Assembly (NCBI RefSeq): GCF_001429245.1
Contig: NZ_LMJE01000001.1
Location: 1,124,309 to 1,188,308, forward strand
Origin: Rhizobium sp. Root274
GTDB lineage: Bacteria; Pseudomonadota; Alphaproteobacteria; Rhizobiales; Rhizobiaceae
Direction of reading: 5' to 3'
DNA: 64,000 nucleotides
The position numbers and the translations under genes are program-made. The notes under the pieces are model-generated. The model saw nothing but the letters and a program-made list of their open reading frames with translations. It did not search any database and had not been told where the DNA came from. Within the stretch, counting starts at the first letter, position 1, and every line of letters starts with the position of its first letter. Below are positions 35,784 to 45,473 of the stretch, in pieces.

Positions 35784-36322
35784 GATGGATCCTTCGAAGT
35801 ATTGGCGTCACCGGCGCTCGACATGATCTGGGCGACTGCCGCCGCCTTGTCCGGTTTCATCTCGGTGAGTATCAGGCTCGACTGGCGCGGCGGGAGCTTC
35901 ATGATGATGGCGGCCGCCAGCATGACGTCGGTCTCCGCCAATTGCGGAGCTGCGGCATCTGGCGCCATCTTCCGGTAGATCTCCACCAGTTGCGCATCCG
36001 CCTTTTTCATGAAGTCGTTGCGTCGGGTGAGCCAGTCTTCATATTCGGCTCGGCGGGTTTCGAGCACCGCAATGCGGCTGTCGACATCGGCCTGCAACTT
36101 GTCGAGCTCCTGCTTCTGCAAGAGGTAGCGCTGGTCGCGCGCGGCGTCAGCAATGCTGGTGCAGAACTGCTGGATCTCCTCCTCGGAGGCCTTTTCCAGC
36201 GATTGCGGCTGCTGCTGCCCGATCGCAACGCCGGCGAAGGCGGGCAGCGTTGCGATCACGAGCACCGCTGCTCCGCTTCGCAAGATGGCCCGCGAGGGGG
36301 TGAAGGTTCTGAACCCGATCAT
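35780..36322 (-). CDS. motE: MotE, periplasmic chaperone of MotC
   Basis: 180 residues with an N-terminal signal segment (LRSGAAVLVIATLPAFAG), a coiled coil (about 60-110; LQKQELDKLQADVDSRIAVLETRR) and a C-terminal MgtE_N-like helical module (AAIIMKLPPRQSSLILTEMKPDKAAAVAQIM). This is the rhizobial MotE layout; in Sinorhizobium it is a periplasmic, disulfide-linked chaperone that stabilises MotC. A Cys in the mature part (QQFCTSI) could serve dimerisation. It lies between flgI and flgH, coupled to both. Confidence 0.9.
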   Translation of the reverse strand: MIGFRTFTPSRAILRSGAAVLVIATLPAFAGVAIGQQQPQSLEKASEEEIQQFCTSIADAARDQRYLLQKQELDKLQADVDSRIAVLETRRAEYEDWLTRRNDFMKKADAQLVEIYRKMAPDAAAPQLAETDVMLAAAIIMKLPPRQSSLILTEMKPDKAAAVAQIMSSAGDANTSKDPS

Positions 36323-37440
36323 TGCAGCACGAGCTCCGCTTGCAGCGCACCGGCTGACTTGATGCCCTGAAGGATTGCAATGATTCCATCCGGCTTGACG
36401 CCGATGCTGTTCAACCCGCTGACGAGGGTGCGCAGATCGGGCCCGTCGACGACGGCGATCTTGTCGCCGGTTTTCTGGGCGATGATGTCTGTCTGGTCCT
36501 GAACAGCCGTCACGCCCTTGGAGAAAGGTTCGGGCTGCACGATCTGCGGCGTCTCCGTGACTGTGACGGTCAAGGTGCCGTAGGCAACCGCGACACGGGA
36601 CACCCTGACGTCGGCGCCGATCACGATGGTGCCCGTGCGTTCGTTGATAACAACCTTGGCCGGCGAGTCGGTCGCGACGACCAGATTTTCGATGTCCGCC
36701 ATCAGGCGAGCGAGGTCCGCTGTTCTCGGTTTCTGGATCACCACTTCCTGGCTGTCGCGAGCCTCTGCGATCGGGGCGCCGTAATTGGCCGCGGCATAGG
36801 CGTTGATGGTATCGGCGATGCGCAGGGCGGTCGTGAAGTCAGCGTTGCGCAATTGTAGGACGAGGTTTACCGAATCCTTGAACTTCGACGGCAGTTCCCG
36901 CTCGATGATCGCGCCGCCCGGTACCCGACCGGAGGTGGTGATGCCTTCCTGCACGCTCGCAGCATTGCCCTGTGCGGTGAAACCGGAAACGATGACCGAG
37001 CCCTGGGCGACCGCATAGATCTGCCCATCGGCGCCGGTAAGCGACGTCATGACCAGCGTGCCGCCGCGCAAGGAGCTCGAATCGCCGAGCGAACTTGCGG
37101 TCACGTCAATGCGACTGCCGGGGCTGGCGAAGGGTGGCAGATTGGCCGTGACCATGACAGCTGCCACGTTCTTGGCATTGGACTGGCCACCTTGAGTGGA
37201 AATGCCGAGGTTCTGCAGCATCGCCCGCATCGACTGGTCGGTGAAGGGGGAGGAACGCAAGCTGTCGCCGGTTCCCTGGAGACCAACGACAAGACCGTAA
37301 CCGATGAGCTGGTTGTCACGCCCCGACTGGAGCGAGGCGATATCCTTGATACGCGAATTGGTCGCAAGCGCCGGCTCGAAGGGAGCCAGCACAAGCGCTG
37401 CGGCGCAAAGCGCGATCCTGATGGAAGCAAGCCATCTCAT
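36319..37440 (-). CDS. flgI: FlgI, P-ring protein
   Basis: 373 residues from the ATG at 37440, which overlaps the flgA stop in ATGA. A signal peptide (MRWLASIRIALCAAALVLAPFEPALA) is followed by the FlgI start SRIKDIASLQSGRDNQLIGYGLVVGLQGTGD; further motifs are FASPGSRIDVTASSLGDSSSLRGGTLV and the C-terminal LVSGLNSIGVKPDGIIAILQGIKSAGALQAELVLQ. It polymerises around the rod in the periplasm with help from FlgA. The longer frame to 37851 is an artefact overlapping flgA. Confidence 0.96.
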   Translation of the reverse strand: MRWLASIRIALCAAALVLAPFEPALATNSRIKDIASLQSGRDNQLIGYGLVVGLQGTGDSLRSSPFTDQSMRAMLQNLGISTQGGQSNAKNVAAVMVTANLPPFASPGSRIDVTASSLGDSSSLRGGTLVMTSLTGADGQIYAVAQGSVIVSGFTAQGNAASVQEGITTSGRVPGGAIIERELPSKFKDSVNLVLQLRNADFTTALRIADTINAYAAANYGAPIAEARDSQEVVIQKPRTADLARLMADIENLVVATDSPAKVVINERTGTIVIGADVRVSRVAVAYGTLTVTVTETPQIVQPEPFSKGVTAVQDQTDIIAQKTGDKIAVVDGPDLRTLVSGLNSIGVKPDGIIAILQGIKSAGALQAELVLQ

Positions 37441-37922
37441 TTTGCCATCACCTGTACCGTACCGTCGGCCATGACCGTCCCGGAAACGATCGAGCCGGAA
37501 TCGAGATTGCGAACCTTGATCAGCTCGCCGACCGACGCATCGGCCAAGGGCGTGCCGCTCGCACTGATCAGCATGTTGCCGATAGCGAAGGTCAGACGCA
37601 CGCTGCCGCCACGCTTGACCGCGAAGGCCTCGCGCAGCGCGCTGGTCGGGATTGTGCGGCCGGGCAGAAGCGTGCGCTTGGTCACCATGCCCACCACCTC
37701 GTCCGTGGTGCGGGCATAACCGCTGGAGAGGTTGGGATTGGTGACCGTCACGACATTGACCTGCTCGGCAGACACGGTTTCGCCGGGATAGATGATCCGG
37801 GTGGGGACGACGGCCGTGCCCTGGGCAAATGCCATTCCCTGACCGACACACATGGCAGCGGTCGTGGCGGCGATGACCGCCACTCGACGCAGCATGTTTT
37901 TGAATGTTCGGCGAAACCTCAT
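37437..37922 (-). CDS. flgA: FlgA, P-ring assembly chaperone
   Basis: 161 residues with an N-terminal signal segment (about 10-30) and a SAF-type domain: RIIYPGETVSAEQV, VVGMVTKRTLLPGRTI, GSVRLTFAIGNMLISASGTPLADASVGELIKVRNLDSGSIVSGTV. It helps FlgI assemble in the periplasm. It is shorter than enteric FlgA (about 220), as in other alphaproteobacteria. It lies 17 bases after flgG and is coupled to flgI. Confidence 0.93.
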   Translation of the reverse strand: MRFRRTFKNMLRRVAVIAATTAAMCVGQGMAFAQGTAVVPTRIIYPGETVSAEQVNVVTVTNPNLSSGYARTTDEVVGMVTKRTLLPGRTIPTSALREAFAVKRGGSVRLTFAIGNMLISASGTPLADASVGELIKVRNLDSGSIVSGTVMADGTVQVMAK

Positions 37923-37939
37923 GTTTGCCTCCAGTTGTG

Positions 37940-38728
37940 TTACTTGAGGTTCTTGCTGACGATCTGAGCCATTTCGTCGGCGGTGCTGATCACCTTGGAA
38001 TTCATCTCGTAGGCGCGCTGTGCGGAGATCATGTCGGTGATCTCCTTCACGGAATCGACATTGGATGCTTCCAGGTAGGACTGTTTCATGTAACCGAAGC
38101 CCGGATCGTCAGGCACGCCGACAATAGCTTCGCCGGAGGCTGCGGTTTCAGCGAAGAGATTGTCGCCGAGCGGCTTCAGACCGGCTTCGTTGACGAAGTT
38201 TGCAACCGTCAACTGGCCGATATCGGTGTAGTCGGAATCGTTGCCGAGGCGAGCGGAAACCTGACCGCTACGACTGATGACGACTTCACTCGCATCCTGG
38301 GGAATGGTGATCTGCGGCGTGACGAGATAGCCGTCGATCGTCACAAGCTGGCCCTGCGCATTCATGTTGAAGGCGCCGGAACGGCTGTAGAATGTCTGAC
38401 CATCGGGGCTTTCGATCTGGAACCAGCCGCGGCCGATCATGGCGACATCGAGCTCATTGCCGGTCTGGGTCAGTTCGCCCTGGGTATGAATGTTGCGAAC
38501 AGCAGCGGTCTGCACACCGAGACCGATATTCGCGCCTTCCGGCACGATCGCCTGGTTGGCCCGGTTGGGCACGCCCTGGGCCCGCTCCGTCTGGTAGAGC
38601 AGGTCGGAGAATTCGGCACGCGCGCGCTTGAAGCCCGTGGTGTTGATATTGGCAATATTGTTCGCGATGACCTCAAGATTGGTCTGCTGGGCATCCATAC
38701 CCGTGGCTGCGATGGCGAGCGCTCTCAT
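37940..38728 (-). CDS. flgG: FlgG, distal rod protein
   Basis: 262 residues, the standard FlgG length. It begins [35 protein letters not shown] and ends [48 protein letters not shown] lies in the middle. It forms the distal rod. It is the gene after fliE (15-base gap). Confidence 0.96.
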   Translation of the reverse strand: MRALAIAATGMDAQQTNLEVIANNIANINTTGFKRARAEFSDLLYQTERAQGVPNRANQAIVPEGANIGLGVQTAAVRNIHTQGELTQTGNELDVAMIGRGWFQIESPDGQTFYSRSGAFNMNAQGQLVTIDGYLVTPQITIPQDASEVVISRSGQVSARLGNDSDYTDIGQLTVANFVNEAGLKPLGDNLFAETAASGEAIVGVPDDPGFGYMKQSYLEASNVDSVKEITDMISAQRAYEMNSKVISTADEMAQIVSKNLK

Positions 38729-38743
38729 GTGTCGGTACCCCTA

Positions 38744-39082
38744 CTAAATCTGCATTTTCGTGATTTCAAGATAGGCATTGACGATCTTGTCGCGGAAGGC
38801 GATTGCCGTCTGGAGGGACTGCTCGGCCTGCATGACCGCGTCGACGACTTCGCGAGGATTGGCCTTGCCGGTCAGACCGTCGAAGGAGGTCTTTTCGGCC
38901 TGCTTCAGGTTGTCTGATGCCTTGGTCGCCATATCGGTAAGCGCCGACAGGAACGTCTCGCCGGTCGACATGCGGGGCGTGGGCGCATCGGCCGCCTGGC
39001 TTTTGGCGGAGAAGATGCTCGACAGCGAGTCGATGCCGCTGGTGCCGGATACCATTCCAGCCTTGGTGATTGATTCGATCAT
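38744..39082 (-). CDS. fliE: FliE, MS-ring to rod adaptor
   Basis: 112 residues with the FliE C-terminal half: [49 protein letters not shown]. It connects FliF to the proximal rod and is the first rod protein exported. The start overlaps flgC by four bases. Confidence 0.95.
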   Translation of the reverse strand: MIESITKAGMVSGTSGIDSLSSIFSAKSQAADAPTPRMSTGETFLSALTDMATKASDNLKQAEKTSFDGLTGKANPREVVDAVMQAEQSLQTAIAFRDKIVNAYLEITKMQI

Positions 39083-39501
39083 TGCGAGGCCTTCAGCAGA
39101 GCAATTGTCTGGGAAATCATGTCGCGGGTCTGCTTGATGGTTTGCAGGTTCGCTTCATAGGTTCGGTTCGTTTCGCGCATGTCGCCCATTTCGATCAGGA
39201 CGTTCACGTTCGGCATCTTGACGATGCCCTTCTCGTTCGCCGCCGGATTGCCTGGGTCGTATTCCTCGATGAAATCGGATTCATCGACGCCCAGCTTCTT
39301 CACCTCGACGGTCTCGGCACCAGAGACCCGGTCGAGCTCGCTGCCGAAGGTGATGGTCTTGCGGCGATAGGGGTCGGCACCCGGCGTATCCCCGGTGGTC
39401 CGCGCGTTGGCAATGTTTTCGGAGACTATGCGCATGCGGGTGGACTGGGCTTCCAGGCCACTGCCTGCAATCTTGAGGGCTGCGCCCAATGGGTCGGTCA
39501 T
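39079..39501 (-). CDS. flgC: FlgC, proximal rod protein
   Basis: 140 residues from the ATG at 39501, which shares one base with the flgB stop (TAATG). It begins [37 protein letters not shown] and has the typical C-terminal [25 protein letters not shown]. The longer frame to 39852 lies in another frame of flgB and is an artefact. Confidence 0.95.
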   Translation of the reverse strand: MTDPLGAALKIAGSGLEAQSTRMRIVSENIANARTTGDTPGADPYRRKTITFGSELDRVSGAETVEVKKLGVDESDFIEEYDPGNPAANEKGIVKMPNVNVLIEMGDMRETNRTYEANLQTIKQTRDMISQTIALLKASQ

Positions 39502-39896
39502 TAGCGTTTCACCGTCATCAACATCATGCGATGGAAGGAAGACATCAGGGATGTGTTCAACTCGTGCTGGCGCTTGATTTCGCCAGTTTTCGTCAGTTCT
39601 TCTGCAATGGCGACGGAGTTGCCTGATTCCTGAATGCCGATTTCGTCGTTCAGCGGAGCTTCCTCGACGGCGATGTTCTCGTCGCTCAAGTCGTTCGACG
39701 CCATGTGTCCCGGCTGCGTGACCGCCATTTTCTGAACCATGGAGGTTTTGTCCATGACCGCCTCGAAGGGGGTGATGTCCTTGGCCAGATATTTGGGCGT
39801 ATTGGCATTGGCGATGTTGGTCGCCACAACCTGTTGGCGCACCGAGAGCCATTCGGCCTGTCGCGAGGCCAGCTCGAACAACTGGATGGGATTCAT
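39501..39896 (-). CDS. flgB: FlgB, proximal rod protein
   Basis: 131 residues. The N-terminus has [36 protein letters not shown], and the end reads [22 protein letters not shown], as in FlgB. It forms the innermost rod. It follows a 75-base gap after the membrane protein gene at 39972, so an internal promoter is possible. Confidence 0.94.
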   Translation of the reverse strand: MNPIQLFELASRQAEWLSVRQQVVATNIANANTPKYLAKDITPFEAVMDKTSMVQKMAVTQPGHMASNDLSDENIAVEEAPLNDEIGIQESGNSVAIAEELTKTGEIKRQHELNTSLMSSFHRMMLMTVKR

Positions 39897-39971
39897 GGGC
39901 GTTACTCCGTCTTGTACTGTTCGGAGCCTAGGCCGGTAATCTTGCGTGGGACTTGCTCATCCCACGCTGCA

Positions 39972-40538
39972 TTAGTTGTTTTGGTAGATATCGCCGGCCG
40001 AGGTGATGATCACCCACTTGCCATCGCGCTGTTCGAGCGTCGCAACACGGCTGTTGTCCGGGAGAATCGAGCCGACCCGCACCAGATACATGCCGGCCTT
40101 GTCCTCGATCAGGGCACGGCCATTGGCAACATGAAGAAGGCGGAAACCGCTTTTCCCCGGGAAGGGCTGTGCCGTCACGGGCTCAAGCCCTTCCGGACGC
40201 TCCTTGCCGAGGTTCGGAACTGTCGCCGTCACGATTTCGTCGACCTGCGGCGTGGCGGGGCGATCTCCGCCTTCGTCATCCTTGTCGACCAGAGCCAAAG
40301 GCGACACGCTGAAGACGTTTCGCCCTGGACCTTCCGGCAAGTCGCGCGTCCGCGTCCAATCGGCAACCCGTATGCCGAATTTCTCTTCGTTGAAGAAGAC
40401 GTACCAGGGGAAGAAGGCAGCGCCACAGGCGAGCGCGATGCCGGTGACGGCTAGGAGGCGATCGATTGTCGGCACACGCCGCTTGAGCACACCTTGCTTC
40501 AACGGCGCCACGGGCTCGTCTGCATCGAAGTCGGTCAT
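39972..40538 (-). CDS. Single-pass membrane protein with a GspC/PilP-like C-terminal domain
   Basis: 188 residues. A basic cytosolic tail precedes one helix (about 27-48, RLLAVTGIALACGAAFFPWYVFF), then a Pro/Glu linker, and a small beta-rich periplasmic domain: GRALIEDKAGMYLVRVGSILPDNSRVATLEQRDGKWVIITSAGDIY. The alternation of short strands with VGSxLPDxSxVxxLExRDGxWVIxTxxGxI resembles the HR domain of GspC and the PilP fold, which link inner- and outer-membrane parts of secretion and pilus machines. The similarity is by pattern only. It is two bases downstream of fliI and upstream of flgB, so a flagellar assembly role is likely. Confidence 0.7.
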   Translation of the reverse strand: MTDFDADEPVAPLKQGVLKRRVPTIDRLLAVTGIALACGAAFFPWYVFFNEEKFGIRVADWTRTRDLPEGPGRNVFSVSPLALVDKDDEGGDRPATPQVDEIVTATVPNLGKERPEGLEPVTAQPFPGKSGFRLLHVANGRALIEDKAGMYLVRVGSILPDNSRVATLEQRDGKWVIITSAGDIYQNN

Positions 40539-40540
40539 GG

Positions 40541-41938
40541 TCAGCCCCTTTGCCTCATGCCTGCCTGACCGCCGGCCGCCGCTTTCAAAGCGTTGGCCAA
40601 ATCGGCATAGGCGTCACTCGCCGGCTTGTCGCCGGGCGTCTGTTTCAAGATTTCGTAGATGACCGGCACCTGCTTGATCGCCATATCCAGGTCGGGATCT
40701 GATCCGTTTCGATAGCCACCGATCAGACGCAGGTCGCGCGTCTCCTCGAAGCGGTGGATCAGTGCCTTGAGGCGGGAGACCAGCTTTTCCTGCTCCGAAG
40801 TCCAGGCCTTGCGGGCCAGTCGCGAGATGGATGTCAGCGGATTGATCGGCGGGTAGCGTCCTTCGTCGGCGAGTGCGCGGTCAAGCACGATATGCCCGTC
40901 GAGAATGCCGCGGGTGGAGTCGGCAATAGGGTCGTTGTGGTTGTCGCCATCGACGAGGATCGAGATGATCGCGGTGATGGTGCCCGCGCCTTCGGCGCCC
41001 GGGCCGGCACGCTCGAGCAGACGCGGCAGTTCTGTGAAGACCGACGCCGGATAGCCACGCGCAATCGGCGGCTCGCCAGCTGCGGTCGCGACTTCACGGA
41101 TCGCATGGGCGAAACGGGTGACGCTGTCGACGATAAAAAGAACGTTCTCGCCCTTGTCGCGGAAATGCTCGGCAATGGTGATAGCCGTCAAGGGCGCCAT
41201 CTTGCGCAGCATCGGGCTTTCGTCACTGGTTGCAACCACGGCAATCGATTTCGCCATATTGTCGCCGAGTGTATCTTCGATGAATTCACGCACTTCGCGG
41301 CCACGTTCGCCGACCAGCGCGATCACCACCTTATCGAAGGCATCGGCACGCGCCAGCATCGAAAGAAGCGTGGACTTGCCGACGCCGGAGCCAGCGAAAA
41401 TGCCCAGGCGCTGGCCAAGGCAAAGCGGCGAGAAGATATCGATCGCGCGCACACCGGTCTTGAATCCGGTCTCGACACGACGGCGGGTCATGGACGGCGG
41501 CGCGGTGGTGGAGATGGGGCGACGCTCCGAACCGGGTGCAAGTGGCAGGCCGTTGTCGATCGGATCGCCCAGCGCGTTGATGGTGCGGCCGCACCAGCTA
41601 TCATCCGGCGCAATGCGGAAGGCGCCCTTACGGATCACGACATCATGGATGCCGATCGGTTCGCCAGGTTCGATCGGGCAGACATAGCAGACATCGGGTT
41701 CGACGCGGATGACCTCTCCGAGATGCACCCCGGTCGCGGAGCGATGGGCAACGAATTCGCCGAGGCGCACATGCCGCGACAGACCGGTAACGGTATAATG
41801 GCCAGCCGCAATCGTGCGGACATGGCCCCCCTGGGTCACAGCATGTTCCGGCTTGGCATAGCGCTCCGCAAGCGAGGCCAACTGGCCGAGCTTCGGAGAA
41901 AGGGGGAGATCGTCTGTCACCTGCAAAGCCGTCACCAT
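40541..41938 (-). CDS. fliI: FliI, flagellar export ATPase
   Basis: 465 residues of the F1-beta-like ATPase family. Walker A GSGVGKST is at residues 183-190 and Walker B VLFIVDS at 266-272, followed by ARGYPASVFTELPRLLERAG. It energises unfolding and delivery of export substrates at the gate with FliH and FliJ. It lies 12 bases after flgF and two bases before the membrane protein gene. Confidence 0.97.
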   Translation of the reverse strand: MVTALQVTDDLPLSPKLGQLASLAERYAKPEHAVTQGGHVRTIAAGHYTVTGLSRHVRLGEFVAHRSATGVHLGEVIRVEPDVCYVCPIEPGEPIGIHDVVIRKGAFRIAPDDSWCGRTINALGDPIDNGLPLAPGSERRPISTTAPPSMTRRRVETGFKTGVRAIDIFSPLCLGQRLGIFAGSGVGKSTLLSMLARADAFDKVVIALVGERGREVREFIEDTLGDNMAKSIAVVATSDESPMLRKMAPLTAITIAEHFRDKGENVLFIVDSVTRFAHAIREVATAAGEPPIARGYPASVFTELPRLLERAGPGAEGAGTITAIISILVDGDNHNDPIADSTRGILDGHIVLDRALADEGRYPPINPLTSISRLARKAWTSEQEKLVSRLKALIHRFEETRDLRLIGGYRNGSDPDLDMAIKQVPVIYEILKQTPGDKPASDAYADLANALKAAAGGQAGMRQRG

Positions 41939-41950
41939 TCCGTTTCAGCC

Positions 41951-42685
41951 TCAGGAGCTTCCACCGAGGATCTTGATCGCGTCGCCCATCGAATTTTCGC
42001 TGTCGCGGATCAGGGCACTCACGCTTTCGAAAGCGCGGTTTACCTGGATGAGCTGTGTCATCTGGCTGATGCCGTTGACGTTGGAATTCTCCACATAGCC
42101 CTGCATCACGGAGATTTCGGGATCGTCGACCACCGGCTGCGGATTGTCGACGGTGGTGACGCCGCTGTTTTCATAACGCAGGAAGCCGTTGCGAACATCG
42201 GCGGTAAACAGTCCGAGGGTCGCAACCTGGCGGCCGTCCTGCATGATCTTGCCATCGGCGCCGACTTCCGGCGGTCCGCCGTTGCGGTTCAGCTGGATCG
42301 GCGCGCCGCCGGCATCGAGAACGGGGAAGCCCTTGACCGAAACCAGCTCGCCTGTATCGGTCATCGTGAAACGACCGTCGCGGGTCAGAACCTGACCAAC
42401 GGGCGTGTCGATGGCAAACCATGCGTCGCCCTTGATGGCGAAATCGAGCGCGTTGTTGGTCTGTGCGAGTTCGCCGTTCTTGGTGGAGAGATAGTCGTTG
42501 CCCTGGCTGACGAAAGCGATCTGGGCGTTCTGGTCATTGCCCGTCTTGCTCAACATCTCGTCGAACTTGACCTCGGTTGCACGGAAGCCGACGGTGTTCA
42601 CGTTGGCCATGTTGTCGGCGATGGTCGTCAGGCGGCGCTCGAGGGCCATCTGGGACGACAGGGACACATAGATTCCGGATTGCAC
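41951..42685 (-). CDS. flgF: FlgF, proximal rod protein
   Basis: 244 residues. It starts MQSGIYVSLSSQMALERRLTTIADNMANVNTVGF and ends MTQLIQVNRAFESVSALIRDSENSMGDAIKILGG, the FlgF pattern. It is the first gene of the 13-gene minus-strand operon running to fliP, and faces motA across a 222-base divergent promoter region. Confidence 0.95.
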   Translation of the reverse strand: MQSGIYVSLSSQMALERRLTTIADNMANVNTVGFRATEVKFDEMLSKTGNDQNAQIAFVSQGNDYLSTKNGELAQTNNALDFAIKGDAWFAIDTPVGQVLTRDGRFTMTDTGELVSVKGFPVLDAGGAPIQLNRNGGPPEVGADGKIMQDGRQVATLGLFTADVRNGFLRYENSGVTTVDNPQPVVDDPEISVMQGYVENSNVNGISQMTQLIQVNRAFESVSALIRDSENSMGDAIKILGGSS

Positions 42686-42907
42686 TTCATTGCCTCCGTT
42701 GCGATGAATATAAGTAAATCATTATTTAACGCAGACTGGCTACGCTAGCTCACGCTCTTCTGAGCCAAAAGCCTTGCGCGAAACTGTTGAGCGGAAGCTG
42801 CAATCAGAGGCTGGCGCTGCGGCCCAAAAATGGGGCCGTGATTCAGCCTCACGCAAGGCACGAGACGTATCGCTTACCGTGAAATGTAACGTTCAGGTGC
42901 GGGCAAA
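42686..42907. promoter_or_regulatory. Divergent promoter region of flgF and motA operons
   Basis: 222 bases without a gene separate two large flagellar operons and must carry both promoters. The flgF side is AT-rich (42705-42730). I see no perfect palindrome here that would mark a regulator site. Confidence 0.6.
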
Positions 42908-43783
42908 ATGAATCTCATCATCGGATTTGTAATAACGGTAGGCTGCGTCCTCGGCGGCTTCATGGCGATGGGTGGACACCTCAACGTGCTCATTCAGCCG
43001 TTCGAGTTGATGATCATCGGCGGTGCCGGCGTGGGTGGCTTTATCATGGCCAACCCGATGAAGGTCATCAAGGACACGGGCAAGGCCATCGGTGAGGCCT
43101 TCAAGCACTCGGTGCCGACGGAGCGTGCCTATCTCGACGTACTGGGCGTTCTCTATTCGCTGATGCGCGACCTGCGCACCAAGTCGCGCAACGAGATCGA
43201 AGCCCATATCGACAATCCGGAAGAATCCTCGATCTTCACCGCCGCGCCGAACCTCCTGAAGAATAAGGAACTGACCTCGTTCATCTGTGACTACGTCCGC
43301 CTGATCATCATCGGCAATGCCCGCAGCCACGAGATCGAAGCGTTGATGGACGAGGAAATCGACACCATCCTCTACGACAAGATGAAGCCTTATCATGCGA
43401 TGACGGCGATGGGGGACAGCTTCCCGGCCATCGGTATCGTCGCGGCCGTTCTCGGGGTTATCAAGGCGATGAGCAAGATCAACGAGTCGCCGGAAGTTCT
43501 CGGTGGTCTGATCGGCGCCGCTCTCGTCGGCACCATGCTTGGCATCTTTCTGTCCTATTGCCTCTGCAACCCCTTGATCGCCCAGATCAAGACCGTCCGT
43601 ACCAAGCAGCACCGCCTGTACATCATCGTGAAACAGACGCTGCTCGCCTACATGAACGGATCGGTTCCGCAGGTGGCTCTCGAATATGGCCGCAAGACCA
43701 TCTCTTCCTACGAACGTCCGTCGATCGACGCCGTTGAACAGGAAATGATGAACCCCGGCGGCGGTGAAAGCAAGGCGGCATGA
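42908..43783 (+). CDS. motA: MotA, stator proton-channel protein
   Basis: 291 residues with four hydrophobic segments: 3-20 and 33-50 at the N-terminus, and about 170-190 and 200-222 ([39 protein letters not shown]). The large cytosolic loop between helices 2 and 3 contacts FliG. MotB lies about 16 kb away in another operon, as in other rhizobia. It is the first gene of the plus-strand operon. Confidence 0.97.
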   Translation: MNLIIGFVITVGCVLGGFMAMGGHLNVLIQPFELMIIGGAGVGGFIMANPMKVIKDTGKAIGEAFKHSVPTERAYLDVLGVLYSLMRDLRTKSRNEIEAHIDNPEESSIFTAAPNLLKNKELTSFICDYVRLIIIGNARSHEIEALMDEEIDTILYDKMKPYHAMTAMGDSFPAIGIVAAVLGVIKAMSKINESPEVLGGLIGAALVGTMLGIFLSYCLCNPLIAQIKTVRTKQHRLYIIVKQTLLAYMNGSVPQVALEYGRKTISSYERPSIDAVEQEMMNPGGGESKAA

Positions 43784-43785
43784 TC

Positions 43786-44733
43786 ATGAGCGACGCAGGC
43801 ACTCAGACACCTCCGCAAATGGACCGGGCGCTCCTTGCCATGCTGACCGGCGGGCTTGGCGACGCAAAGACACTGCAGAAGCTCTGCACCGAGTTCGGCC
43901 AACTCTACTCCGAGTTTCTTCCGGACGTCTTCCACAGCGAGACCGGTCTTTCGATGCTGGTCCATTACAATGGCCACGAAAGCGGGCTGATGACCGACCT
44001 GCTGGCCGATCTGGGCGACAATGTCGCCTTTTCGGATGGCCAGCTGCGCAATTGGTCGCCCAATTTCGTGCTCGCCTGCGGCAACAGCTTCATCATCACA
44101 CTCATGGAAAATCTGCTCGGCGCCCTGCCCGAGACGATCCAGGAGCCGATCGAGCGCCCCCTGTCGCAGATCGAGCTCGATCTTTCGACCATGGTGTTCG
44201 ACAAGATCGCCAATGTGCTGCGCTCCGGCGTCAATGCGGCAGGCGGATTCGAGCCGTTGCTCGAAAAGGCGCACAATGCCGAGGACCGGGCAAAGCCGGA
44301 AGAAGATCACGTCGACGAATATGCCGTGACCATCAAACTGGGCATTACCCTCGGTCCCGTCACCTCGGAATTCTATCTGGTCATCCCGCAAAAAGCCCTC
44401 CTCAAGACCGTGGTCACCATGCCGAAGTCGAAGAACCAGGCAGGGCGGTCGCGCAAGGAATGGCAGGAGCAGATCGCCGAACAGGTGCGGCGCTCACAGG
44501 TCACGCTTGAGGCGCGGGTTCGCCTGGAATCGCTGACCCTGTCGACCGTGTCGCGCCTCGTGGCAGGCGATGTCATCGCCTTCCGCGACAAGGGGGATGT
44601 CATGGTCGACGTCAGCGCGAACGGCAAGGATCTCTATCGCTGCGAATTCGGCCGGGCGGGTGACCGCTACACAGTCCGGGTCAAGGACAATGTGAGCAGT
44701 GAAGACGAGATCCTACGACATTTGATGAGCTAG
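43786..44733 (+). CDS. fliM: FliM, C-ring switch protein
   Basis: 315 residues from the ATG at 43786, which has AAGGCGG at correct spacing; the ATG at 43780 overlapping the motA stop is too close to that site. The CheC-like middle domain and C-terminal SpoA domain are visible ([28 protein letters not shown]). The N-terminal CheY-binding motif of enteric FliM (LSQxEIDALL) is only loosely kept as [12 protein letters not shown]. In rhizobia CheY-P slows the motor rather than reversing it. Confidence 0.93.
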   Translation: MSDAGTQTPPQMDRALLAMLTGGLGDAKTLQKLCTEFGQLYSEFLPDVFHSETGLSMLVHYNGHESGLMTDLLADLGDNVAFSDGQLRNWSPNFVLACGNSFIITLMENLLGALPETIQEPIERPLSQIELDLSTMVFDKIANVLRSGVNAAGGFEPLLEKAHNAEDRAKPEEDHVDEYAVTIKLGITLGPVTSEFYLVIPQKALLKTVVTMPKSKNQAGRSRKEWQEQIAEQVRRSQVTLEARVRLESLTLSTVSRLVAGDVIAFRDKGDVMVDVSANGKDLYRCEFGRAGDRYTVRVKDNVSSEDEILRHLMS

Positions 44734-44794
44734 ACATTTATCAGGCCGCGCCGAACGGCAGCTTGAGGCAAGTTTCAAGAGGAATAATGAGTCC

Positions 44795-45445
44795 ATGGCA
44801 ACGAAAAAGACTCCACAGACGGATGCAGACGCGCTCGCGATGCCGGGCGCCAGCGACAGCGACTTCGACCAGGCGGTCGATGATCTGCGTGGCGTCCTCA
44901 AAGCAGATGCAGACGGCGGGCTTCCGGATATCGGTTCGGATTTCGGCGACTTTGGCGGGCTGAGCGACGACAAGTCGGATCCGCTCGCGGCTTTCGAATC
45001 CGACTTCGGCGGTGCGTCGGCTACCCCGGATGCCGGTTTCGGCATGGGCGACCTTGGCAGCGACATCGGCGGCAGTGATTTTGGCGGCGGCGATTTCGGT
45101 GGCGGTGACGACCTCGGTGGTTCCAGCTTCGGCGGCGACACGTCCTTTGGCAACACGGGCAGCGCGCACCAGGAACCGGGAAGCGGCCTTACGGCAAACC
45201 TCGACCTGATCATGGACATTCCGATCGATGTCCAGATTGTTCTGGGGTCCAGCCGGATGCAGGTTTCAGGTCTCATGAATCTCGAGGAAGGCGCCATTAT
45301 CGCGCTGGACAAGAAGATCGGCGAGCCTGTCGAGATCATGGTGAACGGCCGGCGCATCGCGCGCGGCGAGATCACGGTTCTCGAAAACGACGATACGCGA
45401 TTTGGTGTCAAGCTGATTGAAGTGATGGCGACCAAGACATCCTGA
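44795..45445 (+). CDS. fliN: FliN, C-ring protein with an Asp/Gly repeat extension
   Basis: 216 residues. The C-terminal 85 residues are the SpoA domain: [59 protein letters not shown]. The first 125 residues are acidic and made of repeated DFGG, GGDFGG and FGG units. Enteric FliN is about 137 residues, so the extension is extra. FliN forms the base of the C-ring and docks FliH. Its start has GAGGAA upstream, 61 bases after fliM. Confidence 0.95.
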   Translation: MATKKTPQTDADALAMPGASDSDFDQAVDDLRGVLKADADGGLPDIGSDFGDFGGLSDDKSDPLAAFESDFGGASATPDAGFGMGDLGSDIGGSDFGGGDFGGGDDLGGSSFGGDTSFGNTGSAHQEPGSGLTANLDLIMDIPIDVQIVLGSSRMQVSGLMNLEEGAIIALDKKIGEPVEIMVNGRRIARGEITVLENDDTRFGVKLIEVMATKTS

Positions 45446-45473
45446 CCCATGACGGGCCAGAGAGGACAAGACC

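Noticed and set aside
37441-37851. N-terminal extension of the flgI frame
   Set aside because: It overlaps flgA in another frame; the ATGA junction at 37437-37440 and the signal peptide fix the flgI start at 37440.
40754-42748. 664-codon plus-strand open frame opposite fliI and flgF
   Set aside because: It is the antisense shadow of two conserved genes, with no recognisable domain.
45020-45150. Tandem GGCGG/TTCGG repeats in fliN, considered as a DNA repeat or CRISPR-like array
   Set aside because: The repetition reflects DFGG amino-acid units in frame; unit lengths are irregular and no spacers exist.
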